From Anolis sagrei (lineage: Eukaryota; Chordata; Lepidosauria; Squamata; Anolidae): DNA of 64,000 bases. Where the stretch lies: positions 89,250,000 to 89,313,999 of the forward strand of contig NC_090034.1 of the NCBI RefSeq assembly GCF_037176765.1, written 5' to 3'. Below the pieces are notes generated by a model that did not search any database, was not told the origin of the DNA, and saw nothing but the letters and a program-made list of their open reading frames with translations. Below, one piece after another: positions 45,351 to 55,835 of this stretch. Position 1 is the first letter of the stretch; every line of letters starts with the position of its first letter. The translations under genes and the position numbers were made by a program.

Positions 45351-45419
45351 CTGAAGAAAGGAGACAAAAAAGAAAGAAGAGAAAGTGGGAAACAATTATG
45401 AAATGATAGCTTCATGAGA

Positions 45420-45700
45420 TATACATGTTTTTAACGAATGTGATTTCCTGGGTTGTTGTAGGTTTTTCCGAGCTATATTTATTTACTTTATTTATTCACT
45501 TTATTTGTATACCGCTCTTCTCAGCCCTTAGGCGACTCAGAGCGGTTTACAACAATTTTTAGTTTTGAAGTGTAGCAGTAGCTGCTGCATTTCCCACCCT
45601 CAGCTTATACTCGAATCAATATATTTTTCCCAGTTTTTTGTGGTAAAATTAGGTGCCTCGGCTTATATTCGGGTTATACTCAAGTATATACGGTAGTTAT
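45420..45700. mobile_element. Small repeat scraps
   Basis: 45435-45475 is a Penelope tail scrap (ctgggttgttgtaggttttt). 45480-45560 is a LINE/SINE 3' block (tataccgctcttctcagccc). 45584-45692 is a repeat with ttatactcgaa...ggttatactcaagta that recurs inverted at 48955-49068. Confidence 0.5.
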
Positions 45701-46022
45701 TTTAATTGTGTTTTTACCATCCAAGATTGGGAGAAGTGCTTGAGAGCAGATAAATGGGAAATGTATATTATGACACCACATAAAATTTGGGGTCCTCTGA
45801 TAGGTTCACATAAATCACAAAGGATAAAAAGACATACAAGAGCTTGAAATTAATTCCTATTACATCTACTGAACCACAGAAATACGTGTTGATTTACCAA
45901 ATTTCACTTAATTCAATGGATCTCTACCTCTACTGGAATAACAATTGGATTTAAGCGGAAGCAACCATCTATCTGATAAAGAAGCATGAGGGTGTGGTTT
46001 GTTCAGATTAGGGGTTACTTAC

Positions 46023-46153
46023 ATAGATAGAGTTGTATGTCTTGCCATAGAAGGGGAAAGGCACTGCTGTGGAAATCTCTGGAGACACCCCATCATCTGA
46101 CTTGGGGTTCCTTGTGTCACCATGGTCCCTCCCATAAGGATACAGAAGCGGTT
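46023..46153 (-). CDS. Gene C coding exon 5: start of NIDO
   Basis: Acceptor ctatcctgttctag, donor GTAAGT; 131 nt, phase 1 in, 0 out. Reads PLLYPYGRDHGDTRNPKSDD, GVSPEISTAVPFPFYGKTYN, SIY. It corresponds to the opening of tectorin-type NIDO (LYP.G...D..NP..DDG.SPEI....PF.F.G..Y...Y). Confidence 0.92.
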
Positions 46154-46257
46154 CTAGAACAGGATAGATTTTCTTCATTTTCTAAAAAAGTGCTGTTTCT
46201 TGGCCCTTACTATCAACATACTAATTGAGAACGCATCCACACCATAAAATTAAAACA

Positions 46258-46947
46258 GTTTGATACCACTTATACTGATATGGAGCCCCCAGGGGTGCAG
46301 TGGGTTAAACTGCTGAGCTGCTGAACTTGCTGACTGAAAAGTTGGTGGTTCGAATCCAGGGAGCAGGGTGAGCTCTCACTGTTAGGCCCAGCTTCTGCCA
46401 ACCTAGCAGTTCGAAAACATGCAAATGTGGATAGATCAATAGGTTTGATACCACTTATACTAACATGGAGCCCCAGGGGTGCAATGGGTTAAACTGCTGA
46501 GCTGATGAACTTGCTGACAGAAAGGTTGGCAGTTTGAATCCGGGGAGCGGGTAAGCTCTCACTGTTAGGCCCAGCTTCTGCCAACCTAGCAGTTCGAAAA
46601 CATGCAAATGCGGGTAGATCAATAGGTTTGATACGACTTATACTAATATGGAGCCCCCAGGGGTGCAGTGGGTTAAACTGCTGAGCTGCTGAACTTGCTG
46701 ACTGAAAGGTTGGCAGTTCGAATCCGGGGAGCAAGGTGAGCTCTCGCTGTTAGGCCCAGCTTCTGCCAACCTAGCAGTTCGAAAACATGCAAATGTGCGG
46801 GAAGGTAACGATGTTCCATGTAGTCATGCCAGCCACATGACCTTGGAGGTGTCTATGGACAATGTTGGCTCTTCGGCTTAGAAATGGAGATGAGCACCAA
46901 CCCCCAGAGTCGGACACAACTGCACAGGGGAAAACCTTTACCTTTAC
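46258..46947 (+). mobile_element. Sauria-type SINE, local triplication
   Basis: Three head-to-tail units: 46258-46442, 46443-46625 and 46626-46947. The first two carry the SINE head up to gatcaatag, plus about 24 bp of host flank (gtttgataccacttatact); the third carries the whole SINE with tail aacctttacctttacc. Shared host flank in every unit shows segmental duplication rather than three insertions. Confidence 0.88.
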
Positions 46948-46949
46948 CT

Positions 46950-47275
46950 TATTTTGTCTATATCGTTCAATTTACAATTAGTTATTTCCACATTTAACAT
47001 ATTTACTACTATATAATTATAGCAATTTTCCAGAGTCCACTGTGCTTTATCTTTCCAACCCTTCACTAAAACTATTTGCGCACACACTATTAATTTGTTA
47101 ACCATGCTTTCCTTTTGCACATTATACACTCCTGGTATCCTTGCATGTAATACATTTCTATTGACTATTATTATTTGAAGATTTAACATTCTATTAATTT
47201 CTCCTTTGATCATTCTCCAGTGTGACTGTACTCTATTACATTCCCATATCATATAATTAAACACACCTCTTTGTT
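46950..47275 (-). mobile_element. L1 ORF2 C-terminal fragment
   Basis: Reverse frame reads MIWECNRVQSHWRMIKGEIN, RMLNLQI, VKGWKDKAQWTLENCYNYIV, resembling the L1 ORF2 C-terminus in this genome (compare WWECPQVKNFW in the intact L1). Short and old. Lies in intron 4 of gene C. Confidence 0.7.
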
Positions 47276-47544
47276 TACAACCAAGTAATATAGTAAAGGA
47301 AAAATATAATATACTGAGGGAAACAAGGAGGAAAGTGTTACAAAAATGATATAGGATCTCTGCACAACTTTCACATTTTTTACCAGGGGTAAATGACAGG
47401 TGTGGAAAAACTCAAACAATTTAAAAGTCGTTGTAAAAAGAGGGATGCCAACTGGGACTGTATTTGCCAAATTGAGACACTTATGGGTATGCTAGCCTTT
47501 TATCTCCTACCTGAATTCCCAAAATCTCTCTGAAATTGATATTG

Positions 47545-47803
47545 GCCCCCTCCTTTGGGGTGACACCTTCTGCTGTCAAGAATTCAATGACTGCATGTTG
47601 CTTAAGTCGCATTGACTGACCATTTGTGCAGGGTCCCATACTTCACACTTTAACAACACAACCGTTCAATGCTAAGGCTTCCCGCCAAAATGGAACTATA
47701 GAGGAGAGTCTACTGAACAAGCCAGTACCTGCCGCATACCAGTACTGCCATCTGTTGAGGAGTTACAAAGGTGGAGGCATTACTTTTCATTCAACCCTCG
47801 TAG
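47545..47803 (-). mobile_element. Mariner 5' end fragment
   Basis: Same sequence as the right arm of 33957-34537 (gcatgttgcttaagtcgcat, catctgttgaggagttac, ttttcattcaaccctcgta). Only one terminal repeat is present. Confidence 0.8.
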
Positions 47804-47855
47804 TTTGATGGAATTATTCACCCCAATGGCATCAATCCCAACCCTACCATCTTAC

Positions 47856-47891
47856 CTTTGATCTTTGGGACAGAAGAGGTTAATGCCGATC
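47856..47891 (-). CDS. Gene C coding exon 4: 12-residue linker mini-exon
   Basis: 36 nt between acceptor gtttttttttttag and donor GTAAGA, phase 1 at both ends. Completes as GSALTSSVPKIKG across its borders. Similar to exon 3 in length, phase and sequence (S..SS..PK.KG), so the two look like a duplicated exon. Forms a flexible Ser/Lys linker between IgGFc_N and NIDO. Not found by ORF search because of size. Confidence 0.75.
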
Positions 47892-47938
47892 CTAAAAAAA
47901 AAAACAACAACAAAGTGCCCCATCAGAGCTTTGACAGA

Positions 47939-48105
47939 TTTCACAGAATCATAAAACTGGAAGAGACCATAAGGGCCATCCAGTCCAACCCCCTGCCACA
48001 CAGGAATGCACAGCCAAAGCACTCCTTGGCAGATGACCAGCCTCTGTCTCAAAATCTCCCAAGGAAACCCCTCCATACTTCAGGGCAGTGTATTCCACTG
48101 ACAAA
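47939..48105 (-). mobile_element. CR1 LINE 3' fragment
   Basis: Reversed CR1 tail (cacagaatcataaaactgga, ccagtccaaccccctgcca), diverged. Confidence 0.85.
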
Positions 48106-48235
48106 CATATCCTAGGATTTTAAGATCTATGAAGGGGGAAGGATTATGTTATGTTACAATTAGTATGTTTTTAATAAATTGTCTTTGAAATACAATAGTA
48201 ATTGTATATTTTTTCAAGACATTCTTTATTGGTTG

Positions 48236-48866
48236 GGAGCCATGGTGGTGCAATGGGTTAAACCCTTGTGCCCACTGAACTGCTGACCTGAAGGTCGGCT
48301 GTTCTAATCCACGAGACAGGATGAACTCCTGTCTGTCAGCTCCAGCTTCCCATGCAGGAACATGAGAGAAGCCTCCTACAGGATGGAAAAACATCTGAGA
48401 GTCCCCCGGGCAACGTCCTTGCAGACGGCGAACTCTCTCACACCAGAAGCGACTTCCAGTTTCTCAAGTCATTTCTGACATGAAAAAAATTTGGTTAGGA
48501 GAAGAAGACTTAGGAACTTGTTTTCATTCCTGGTCACAGCTTAGTTGCAGTTTACCTTTTGGCTTTGTGCCCACTGAACTGCTGACCTGAAGGTCGGCGG
48601 TTCGAATCCACGAGACAGGGTGAGCTCCTGTCTGTCAGATCCAGCTTCCCATGCAGAAACATGACAGAAGCCTTCTACAGGATGGTAAAACATCTGTGAG
48701 TCCCCCAGGCAACGTCCTTGCAGACGGCCAACTCTCTCACACCAGAAGGGACTTGCAGTTTCTCAAGTCACTTCTGACATGAAAAAAAATTCGTTAGGAG
48801 AAGAAGATTTAGGAACTTGTTTTCATTCCTGGTCATAGCTTAGTTGCAGTTTACCTTTTGGCTTTT
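48236..48866 (+). repeat. 299-bp tandem duplication carrying a SINE and part of exon 3
   Basis: Copy 1 is 48268-48566 and copy 2 is 48567-48866, offset by 299 bp. Each holds SINE family B from gtgcccactgaactgctgac to ttctgacatgaaaa, then host flank up to ttaccttttggcttt. The last 11 bases of copy 1 (48556-48566) are the donor end of gene C exon 3, so the duplication broke inside that exon and copied its splice donor. Confidence 0.9.
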
Positions 48867-48890
48867 TGGCAGAAGACTCTGGCACTGATT
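48855..48890 (-). CDS. Gene C coding exon 3: 12-residue linker mini-exon
   Basis: 36 nt between acceptor tttccccctttag-like ccccttttag and donor GTAAAC, phase 1 at both ends; completes as KSVPESSAKKPKG across its borders. Paralogous to exon 4. Its 3' 11 nt and donor are repeated at 48556-48566 by the tandem duplication. Being phase-symmetric it could be skipped without breaking the frame. Confidence 0.72.
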
Positions 48891-48954
48891 CTAAAAGGGG
48901 GAAAAAAAGATTGTGAAATCTGTACCTGATTTGTTCATTTTAATAGATTTACAT

Positions 48955-49068
48955 GTATATACTCAAGTATAAGCGACCCAAATATAAGCCAAGGCACCTA
49001 GTTTTACCACAAAAAACTGGGAAAACATATTGAGTATAAGCCAAAGGTGGGAAATGCATATCATTAAT
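48955..49068. mobile_element. Short repeat with TATACTCAAGTATA end
   Basis: Inverse of the sequence at 45584-45692 (tataagccaaggcacctagt, accacaaaaaactgggaaaa). A small dispersed element of unknown class. Confidence 0.5.
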
Positions 49069-49630
49069 TTTAAAAAACCATTTTTAACTCTTTCTAAATT
49101 CTATAATGTTTGTTTTCTGTGTCAGGGTAGACATCTAGAGAATCAAGTCAAAGACTAGCTTTGTTAGGAAGTTCATATATCATGATTAGTTATATTTCAA
49201 TCAGGGTAGAATCTACAAGTCAACAGCAACCCAGGTGTTTTCGGCTGGTCAACAGAGCAAGCTGGCCAAGGTGGGTTTGAAAATCTCAAGTCTCGCATCA
49301 ACAGATCCCACTACGGTTCATCATGATGTGTGACTATAGTCATTAAAATTTCCGCATTAGAAAACAATCCCTACAGAACTGTGAATTACTCAGTTGTCCA
49401 ACTTTTCTTCCTTGCAAACAGTACTTGTCTCTGTATGCGACAAACCTTCATATTGTCTATCAATTTATGATACAGGGTTTTCTTAGGAATACTCAGTGGT
49501 AGTTTTGCTAAGTCCTTTCTTGGAGATATAGTCAACAGCACCTGTATTCATTTTTGGTCGCCTAACTAAGTAGTAACTAGGGCCAACCCTGCTTAGCTTT
49601 CAGGATCAGATGGGATCTGGTGCCTTTAGG
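49069..49630. other. Gene C intron 2, nothing recognised
   Basis: No recognised repeat or coding sequence between the small repeat and the hAT element. Confidence 0.35.
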
Positions 49631-49631
49631 G

Positions 49632-50562
49632 CAGTGTTCCTCAACCTAGGGGTCGGGACCCCTGGGAGGGTGGCAAGGGGTGTCAGAGGGGTCATCAAAG
49701 ACCCTCAGAAAACACAGTATTTTCTGTTGGTCATCGGGTTCTGTGTGGGAAGTTTGGCCCAATTCTATCATTGGTAGGGTTCAGAATGCTCTTTGACTGT
49801 AGGTGAACTATAAATCCCAGCAACTACAACTCCCAAATGTCAAGATCTCTTTTCCCCAAATTCCACCAGTGTTCACATTTTGGCATATTGTATATTCATA
49901 ACAAGTTTGGTCCAGATCCATCATTGTTTGAATTTACAGTGGTCTTTGGATGTAAGTGAACTACAACTCCAAAACTCAAGGTCAATGCCCACCAAACCCT
50001 CCCAGTATTTTCTGTGGGAGTTCTGTGTGTCAAGTCTGGTTCAATTCCATCATTGATGGAGTTCAGAATGCTCGCTGATTGTAGTTTAACTATAAATCCC
50101 AGCAACTACAACTCCCAAATGAGAAAATCAATTCCCCCTCCCCCCCCCCCCCCCCAAACCCAACTAGTATTCAAATTTGGGCATATCGGGTATTTCTGCC
50201 AAATTTGTTCCAGTGAATGAAAATATATCCTGTATATCAGATATTTACATTGCAATTCATAACAGTAGCAAAATTACAGTTTTGAATAAGGAACGAAAAT
50301 AATGTTATGTATTGTCAAAGGCTTTCATGGCTGGAATCACATTGCATCTATGCATTATTGGCAAGCATCCTCAGAGGTTGTGAGGTCTGACCTCACAACC
50401 TCTGAGGATGCTTGCCATAGATGCCGGTGAAATGTCAGGAGAGAATGCTTCTAGAACACGGCCATATAGCCCGAAAAAACTGCAACAAGAATGTTATGGT
50501 TGGGGGTCACCACAACATGAGGAGGGGTCACAGCAATAGGAAGGTTGAAAAACACTGCTATT
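49632..50562. mobile_element. Non-autonomous hAT element with nested insertion
   Basis: Ends cagtgttcctcaacctaggg / ggaaggttgaaaaacactg are inverse; the body matches 13439-14178 reversed. It contains a C-run of about 16 at 50139 and, at 50297-50490, a Penelope palindrome. No transposase. Confidence 0.85.
50297..50490. mobile_element. Penelope-like fragment as an inverted dimer
   Basis: A Penelope 3' segment in reverse is followed by the same segment forward. The inner arms 50361-50387 and 50389-50415 form a perfect 27-bp palindrome with one unpaired base. Flanked by aatgttatg on both sides (about 50301-50309 and 50490-50498), so the whole is one insertion into the hAT. Confidence 0.8.
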
Positions 50563-50610
50563 TATAAATAAAGCTACACTTTATCTATAAATAAATATGA
50601 GAATACTTAC

Positions 50611-51888
50611 TGCAGGAGCAAAGGGCCCCAGAGCCATAGCCATTGCGGTACAAGCCTCCAAGGATGATGAGCCCAAAAGGAGAAGTTGGGTGCTCTGCAG
50701 AGAGAGCATTTGCTTCTGAACCTATGAGATATTCAGCCCAAGAATATTCTGTGCCAGGAATTGGCCTCCAGTGGATATTTTCAATGGCCCTTTTCGCTAG
50801 TTTAATCTGGCTGGATTCTGAAGTATTGGCTATGAGGACAGCATAGTTATCATTCTGCCTCATCCCATCAATGTGAAACAGTCTACAATAATTTGTTAAA
50901 TCTGGTATATTGACAAGGAATGGATCGTAGAGTCTACTTTCCTTGGGTGCATCAGCTAGCAAGGGCATTAGTTGCTCATAAGATGTATTTCCAGTTGTCG
51001 CTCCAGTGAAGAAAAGCACAACCTGGAGCCCAGCATTGGCAGAGATATAGAACGGTTGCAAACTTTGCATTTCCAATTGAATAACTTGCCCAGCCACCAT
51101 GTCATGAGAACCTTCTGTGAGCGTAGACTGGTACTTCATCAAAGTGTTTTGAGAAGCAACAACATATACAATGTCAGTTTTGGTTTGGAACGACAGAGGA
51201 GGGACGATGAAGGTGGTTCCCCAGCTGGAAACAGGAAGAAGCTGTTCCACAACATGGTCGCAGGCTGTGTTTTTCTGAGCACAACTGTGCCCAGTGAAGA
51301 CGGCCACAGCTTCCTTGGAGTCAACCCTGGTGCCAGATAAATCTTCTGAGCTTTGGATCTGGATTGCTTGGAAGGCCTGGAGATTAGCAACAAGTGTGCT
51401 TCCCCTCGGATAAATGTGTCCTTTGTATTCAACAGCTCCCGTTAGATGAATGTCAACCCTGGTGGGAGTTTGATAGGATACAACTGCAAATTCCTTGAAA
51501 GTGTTAGGCAGATTACCACTTGGTGTCACGACATAATACACTGTGCCGAGCTGCTCAACTGGATACACAATAGTGGCACCAATGGAGTAGTCCTTGTAGT
51601 TGCGAGCCAATACTGAGATGTCTTTGTTAGCTTCAATCAACGCAGTTTTATTATAGATGCCAGTTTGCAGCATCTCCAAAGTGCTTGGGAGTTTAACAGA
51701 GACTGTTTGTCCTGCACTGACAGAAATGGTTTTCTCAAAATTGGGCCTTTTTGTTGTCACTGTGACTGTGGTTGCAGGACGATATCCAGTGATAAGCAGC
51801 TCAAACTGAGCATTGGGTTGGCTTTCCCAGAGGTTAAGTAGGAAAGCTGTGACGAATTTCTTTCCACGAGACCTTGCTACACAACGGC
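50611..51888 (-). CDS. Gene C coding exon 2: IgGFc_N domain
   Basis: Acceptor gtctttcttctag, donor GTAAGT; 1278 nt, phase 1 in and out. Reads GKKFVTAFLLNLWESQPNAQ, ITGYRPATTVTVTTKRPNF, GTVYYVVTPSGNLPNTFKEF, ending GTEYSWAEYLIGSEANALSA and ALCSC. It retains the 17-residue loop (containing TSYEQLMPLLADAPKE) that gene B lacks. The reading frame is undamaged. Confidence 0.93.
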
Positions 51889-52130
51889 CTAGAAGAAAGA
51901 CAGAGAGAATAAAGAAAGAGTTGTTGGAACTGATATTAAAGGAGGCTCAAGCCTGTCGTAGATTTTCTTTGGTACTCCTCCTTGCAGAAAAGAAGCAACA
52001 CATCAACATCAGGGTGGAGAAATTGTGTGTTCTGCAATAGATGAGCTAGTTGTGAAGGTAGGGCTTGCTGAACATGGGCTGGGACTTGAGTGGTAACAGA
52101 TATTTGGCTGAAATTTGCCCAAGAAAACAT

Positions 52131-53580
52131 TCTCAAAATTGAACCTAGGCTGCTGCTACTGATAAAAGCCTTATACACAAACACCTGCTTGAGAGTACGG
52201 TTTGGGATAAATGGTGCTATGACAAGCAGGATCAACACATACAAAGGGGTAAGACAAGGGTGTATTTTAGCACCAATATTATTTAATCTTTATATCAATG
52301 ACCTACCTGGAGTAATGAAAGACCCTGTAACTCATATGCCTAAAGTCCTAAACAAATATTGTAATACTCTGCTGTATGCTGATGATATGATATTACTATC
52401 ACACTCGCAAGTTGGACTTCGCAGGTTGTTAAGAAGACTCAGTTCCTATTGCCAGAATAACTCTCTAATCATCAACAAGACAAAATCAAAAATAATGGTA
52501 TTTGGAAAAAGGCATCAGAGACACAGATGGCAATTGGATGGTGAGGTAATAGAACAAGTAAACACCTTCCCTTACCTTGTAGTAACTTTCTCTGAGACTG
52601 GTTCTTGGACTTCTTATCACCAAAGGAGTGTCCTCAGGGCAAAGGCTAGCCTGAATCTAATACTTAAGCTAAAAACACATAGCTACCCAGGTACCCTAAT
52701 CCCAATAATTAAAGTGTATAAAGCTAAGGTTACACCTATGCTTTTATATGCAGCAGAAGTATGGGGTTTAAATTCCATCTCAGTAATAGAACAAGCACAA
52801 TCCCAGCACTTGAGAAGTATACTGGGAGTAGATAAAAGGACCTCTGCTGCTGCAGTGAGAGCAGAACTGGAAATCTACACAATCAATGCACAGTCTAAAC
52901 TTAGAGCGTACAATTACTGGTGTAAAATCAATGTAATGGAGCCTGATAGACTCCCAAAATTGTGTCTACTAGAACAGATAAAATCCCAACTACCGACCTC
53001 CTGGATTACACAACTGACAAATTATATAAGAAGTTGTGGGCTTCCTGTCTCCTGCGCCTCAAATGACCAAGTAAGAAAGGGTGCTATACAAAGAATTTTG
53101 GATATAGAAGCACAAAAAGATATAGCCACCCTCAGTAAGACTGCTAACATAAAATGGCTGAGTCAATATAAACGTACCTTTCAAATTGCTAACTACCTAA
53201 AAATGCAAATACCAAAACATCTCAGGGAGGTATTCACTCGAGCCAGATTTGATCAGCTCGAGACAATGGTTAGATACGGGAGATTTAACAGCATCCCTTA
53301 TAATGAACGGAGTTGTATCTGCGGGGCACCTGAAATTGAGGATATAGCACACATATTGTTTGATTGCAAATTGTATCAAAAGGTGAGAGACTTCCACCTT
53401 GGTCCATATATCAAACGGACAATGTATTGGGATTCTCACATCAGAACAACATATTTTATGTGTGGCCAAGATCCAAAAATAACATATAAAACAGCTCTGT
53501 ACTTAAGCAAAACAATACGTCTGAGAACCACATATGTAGGGCTGATTGGGGTAAATTGTAGGGGTGATAATGAAATATGA
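52131..53580 (+). CDS. Reverse transcriptase fragment of the Vingi-like LINE
   Basis: Uninterrupted 483-codon frame starting at the truncation point (LKIEPRLLLLIKALYTN) and ending TGA at 53580. Contains the RT palm with YADD and a CxC..H..C tail. There is no endonuclease and no own start codon, so it is not a functional gene. The open frame suggests recent insertion. Confidence 0.8.
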
Positions 53581-53766
53581 TGTATATACTCAGCTTGATC
53601 AGTATATCAGTTTTATCATGTCTTATCATATGTATATTTACTGTATTATTATAAGTGTCTTATTTTAACTTTCCACGTGGAGTGTGATCAGGTCTTGTCA
53701 GGCCTTGTTGTTCTGTTTCTTATTGTGATATGGCCTAAGGGCTAATCAATAATAAAATTACTATTA
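52131..53766 (+). mobile_element. Vingi-like LINE, 5'-truncated, with 13-bp TSD
   Basis: Inserted in intron 1 of gene C between copies of cccaagaaaacat (52118-52130 and 53767-53779). The single frame runs from the truncation point to 53580: RT motifs GVRQGCILAPILFNLYINDL and LLYADDMILLS, then a C-terminal tail with CICGAPEIEDIAHILFDCKL. The 3' end is ctaatcaataataaaatta. The clade (Vingi, in the I/Ingi group) is a judgement from sequence style; the TSD and open frame are direct observations. Confidence 0.85.
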
Positions 53767-53779
53767 CCCAAGAAAACAT

Positions 53780-54005
53780 GTGCAGTAGAAACTTCATGGA
53801 TAAGAAAAACCTATATAATGTGTGGTCAAGGTTGTGGGAGACGGCAGCCTTTTTCAAGTACTGTGACTTGTGTGTGCGGTATGGCTGATCCGTCTCCTTA
53901 TGGCCATAATGGAATAAAACTTGATTTTGATCACCTCCTGAGACTGGACATTTTGCCTGGTTGCCTACCGCGACCGCACCTTCAATAGGCGCCCAAATTT
54001 GGGGT
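53780..54005 (+). mobile_element. LTR end with primer-binding-like site (fossil)
   Basis: An AATAAAA (about 53913) is followed by a U5-like stretch and then taggcgcccaaatttgggg, which resembles a Lys-tRNA primer-binding site as found just inside retroviral 5' LTRs. No coding part follows. Named only as a probable, broken, old endogenous-retrovirus-like fossil. Confidence 0.35.
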
Positions 54006-54199
54006 CCCCTACATATTCAAGGCAGCAAATCTACTCTGGGTTTTAGTCTAAACTTTAAAGTAGCTGTTCTAGGTCAACATATTTTTCATCTTAGACAATA
54101 GCCCTGAACTTTAAAAGATGGGAAAGTTAGTAGCTGGCTGCATTAAATCACTACTGACCAAGAGGTCATGAGTTCAAAGCCAGCCTGGGTCGGAGTGAG

Positions 54200-54610
54200 C
54201 TTCCAGCCATTAATAGTTTTGCTTGCTGTTGACCTATGCAGCCTGAAAGACAGTTGCATCTGTCAAGTAAGAAATTTAGGTACTGCTTTATGCGGGGAGG
54301 CTAATTTAACTAATTTATGATGCCATAAAACCTCCCAGCAATGTGCTGAAGAATGAGGAAGTACTCCATCAAAGGACTCCATCACAAGTGGACGGTGAAG
54401 CAGCAGCTTCCCCTGTGGCCAGAGTCGAGCATATCCTTATGAAGTCAGAAAAAGCTGGAATGTTACATTGCCTTTGTGTCTGTCTATATATGTTGTATGT
54501 CTAAATGGTATCGAATGTTTGCCATGTATATGTGCACTGTAATTCACCCTGAATCCCCTGCACGGTGAGAATTGCGGAATATAAATACTGTAAATAAATA
54601 AATAAATAAA
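54200..54610 (+). mobile_element. SINE-like retroelement with AATA tail
   Basis: Forward copy of the element at 37470-37860; ends gaatataaatactgtaaata then (aaat)n to about 54618. Confidence 0.6.
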
Positions 54611-54803
54611 TAAATAAAAACTTAGACTAAAACTCAAACTGAATTCACTGCCCTGCTTCAAGGAGTTACCAGCCTCTACTGAGCATAAATTCGAATTGTT
54701 CCATCTCACAGATTTCATAAAAATGAGAAATAAACACAACAGCAACTGGTCTAGAAGGTGTTATTATACTTAGTTTGAATATAATTATTGCATGTTTGGA
54801 CAT

Positions 54804-55135
54804 AGGGCCCCCTGGTGGCACAGCGGGTTAAACTGCTGAGCTGCCAAACTTGCTGACCAAAATGTTGGTGGTTCGAATCCAGAGGTAGGGTGAGCTCCCG
54901 CTGTTAGGCCCAGCTTCTGCCAACATAGCAGTTTGAAACCATGCAAATGTGAGTAGACCAATAGGTACCACTCCTGTGGGAAGTTAACAGCGCTCCATGC
55001 AGTCATGCCGGCCACATGACCTTGGAGGTGTCTACAGACAACGCCTGCTCTTCAGCTTAGAAATGGAGATGAGCACCACCCTTCAGAGTCGGACATTACT
55101 AGACTTAATGTCAGGGGAATCCTTCACCTTTACCT
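54804..55135 (+). mobile_element. Sauria-type SINE, near full length
   Basis: Head ccccctggtggcacagcggg, B-box-like ggttcgaatcc, middle catgaccttggaggtgtcta, tail ccttcacctttacct. Confidence 0.9.
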
Positions 55136-55186
55136 ATACTTTGGAGTTAAGCACAATTACAACTGAAACCGTGTTATGAAAATAAC

Positions 55187-55322
55187 ACACTGCCATATAC
55201 AATCCAGATTATCCACTTTTAACTAGATTATATGGCAGTGTATACTCATATAATCCAGTTCAAAGCAGAGAATGTGGATTATCAGCTTTGATTATCTGGA
55301 TTATATGACAGTGTAGGCCAAA
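55187..55322. mobile_element. MITE, CCACACAG-related
   Basis: Palindromic element with actgccatatacaatccaga at the left and ggattatatgacagtgtagg at the right, and the shared core ccagttcaaagcaga. Confidence 0.6.
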
Positions 55323-55775
55323 GTTAAGCAGGGACCATAGGGTAGATAGAGAATGGCAGCTATCCAAAGCAAGAAATTGCAGCCAGCCTAATCAGAATAA
55401 GAGTAGGAAAATCTGTCGGGTTTTTTTTTTGTAGATTTGTTAAATTTCAAGTTCTTTCTATCCTAAACATGATGAACTCTGCATATTTTGGAATAGTCTT
55501 CAAAAATGACCTGAAGTAAATTTCATCTCCATCTGCATCTTTCATATCAATTTGGCACAGCTGTCCCTGGCATGGAAAAGATCAAATTCAACCTTGGTTA
55601 AATGTATGTGTGTGGAGGGGTTTTTTTAGGGTTGCTACAGGTCAGAAAAAAATTGAAGACTCACGAAAAGAATAACTGCAACAATAAGGTTCTCTCCAAG
55701 TGCAGCCAGTGCTGTACCACTTGTTAGTCAGTCTGAAAATGAAGGTGCGAGTGAAGGTAAGTAAGGCCAGGAAAC
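55323..55775. other. Gene C intron 1, proximal part
   Basis: No recognised repeat; contains poly-T runs at 55422 and 55621. Confidence 0.35.
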
Positions 55776-55779
55776 TTAC

Positions 55780-55831
55780 CACTCAGTACCATCAAACCAG
55801 CCAAGAGGAAGAAGATCCATCTCATTATCAT
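55780..55831 (-). CDS. Gene C coding exon 1: signal peptide
   Basis: On the minus strand, acceptor ctttttttacag then cc and the ATG at 55831; donor GTAAGT; 52 nt, phase 1 out. Reads MIMRWIFFLLAGLMVLSG, a signal peptide. The same acceptor-cc-ATG layout as gene B exon 1 implies a non-coding exon upstream, not located. Confidence 0.85.
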
Positions 55832-55835
55832 GGCT

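Noticed and set aside
52090-52130. Start of the LINE frame in host sequence (MVTDIWLKFAQEN)
   Set aside because: Lies before and within the left target-site duplication, so these codons are intron sequence read through, not part of the LINE.
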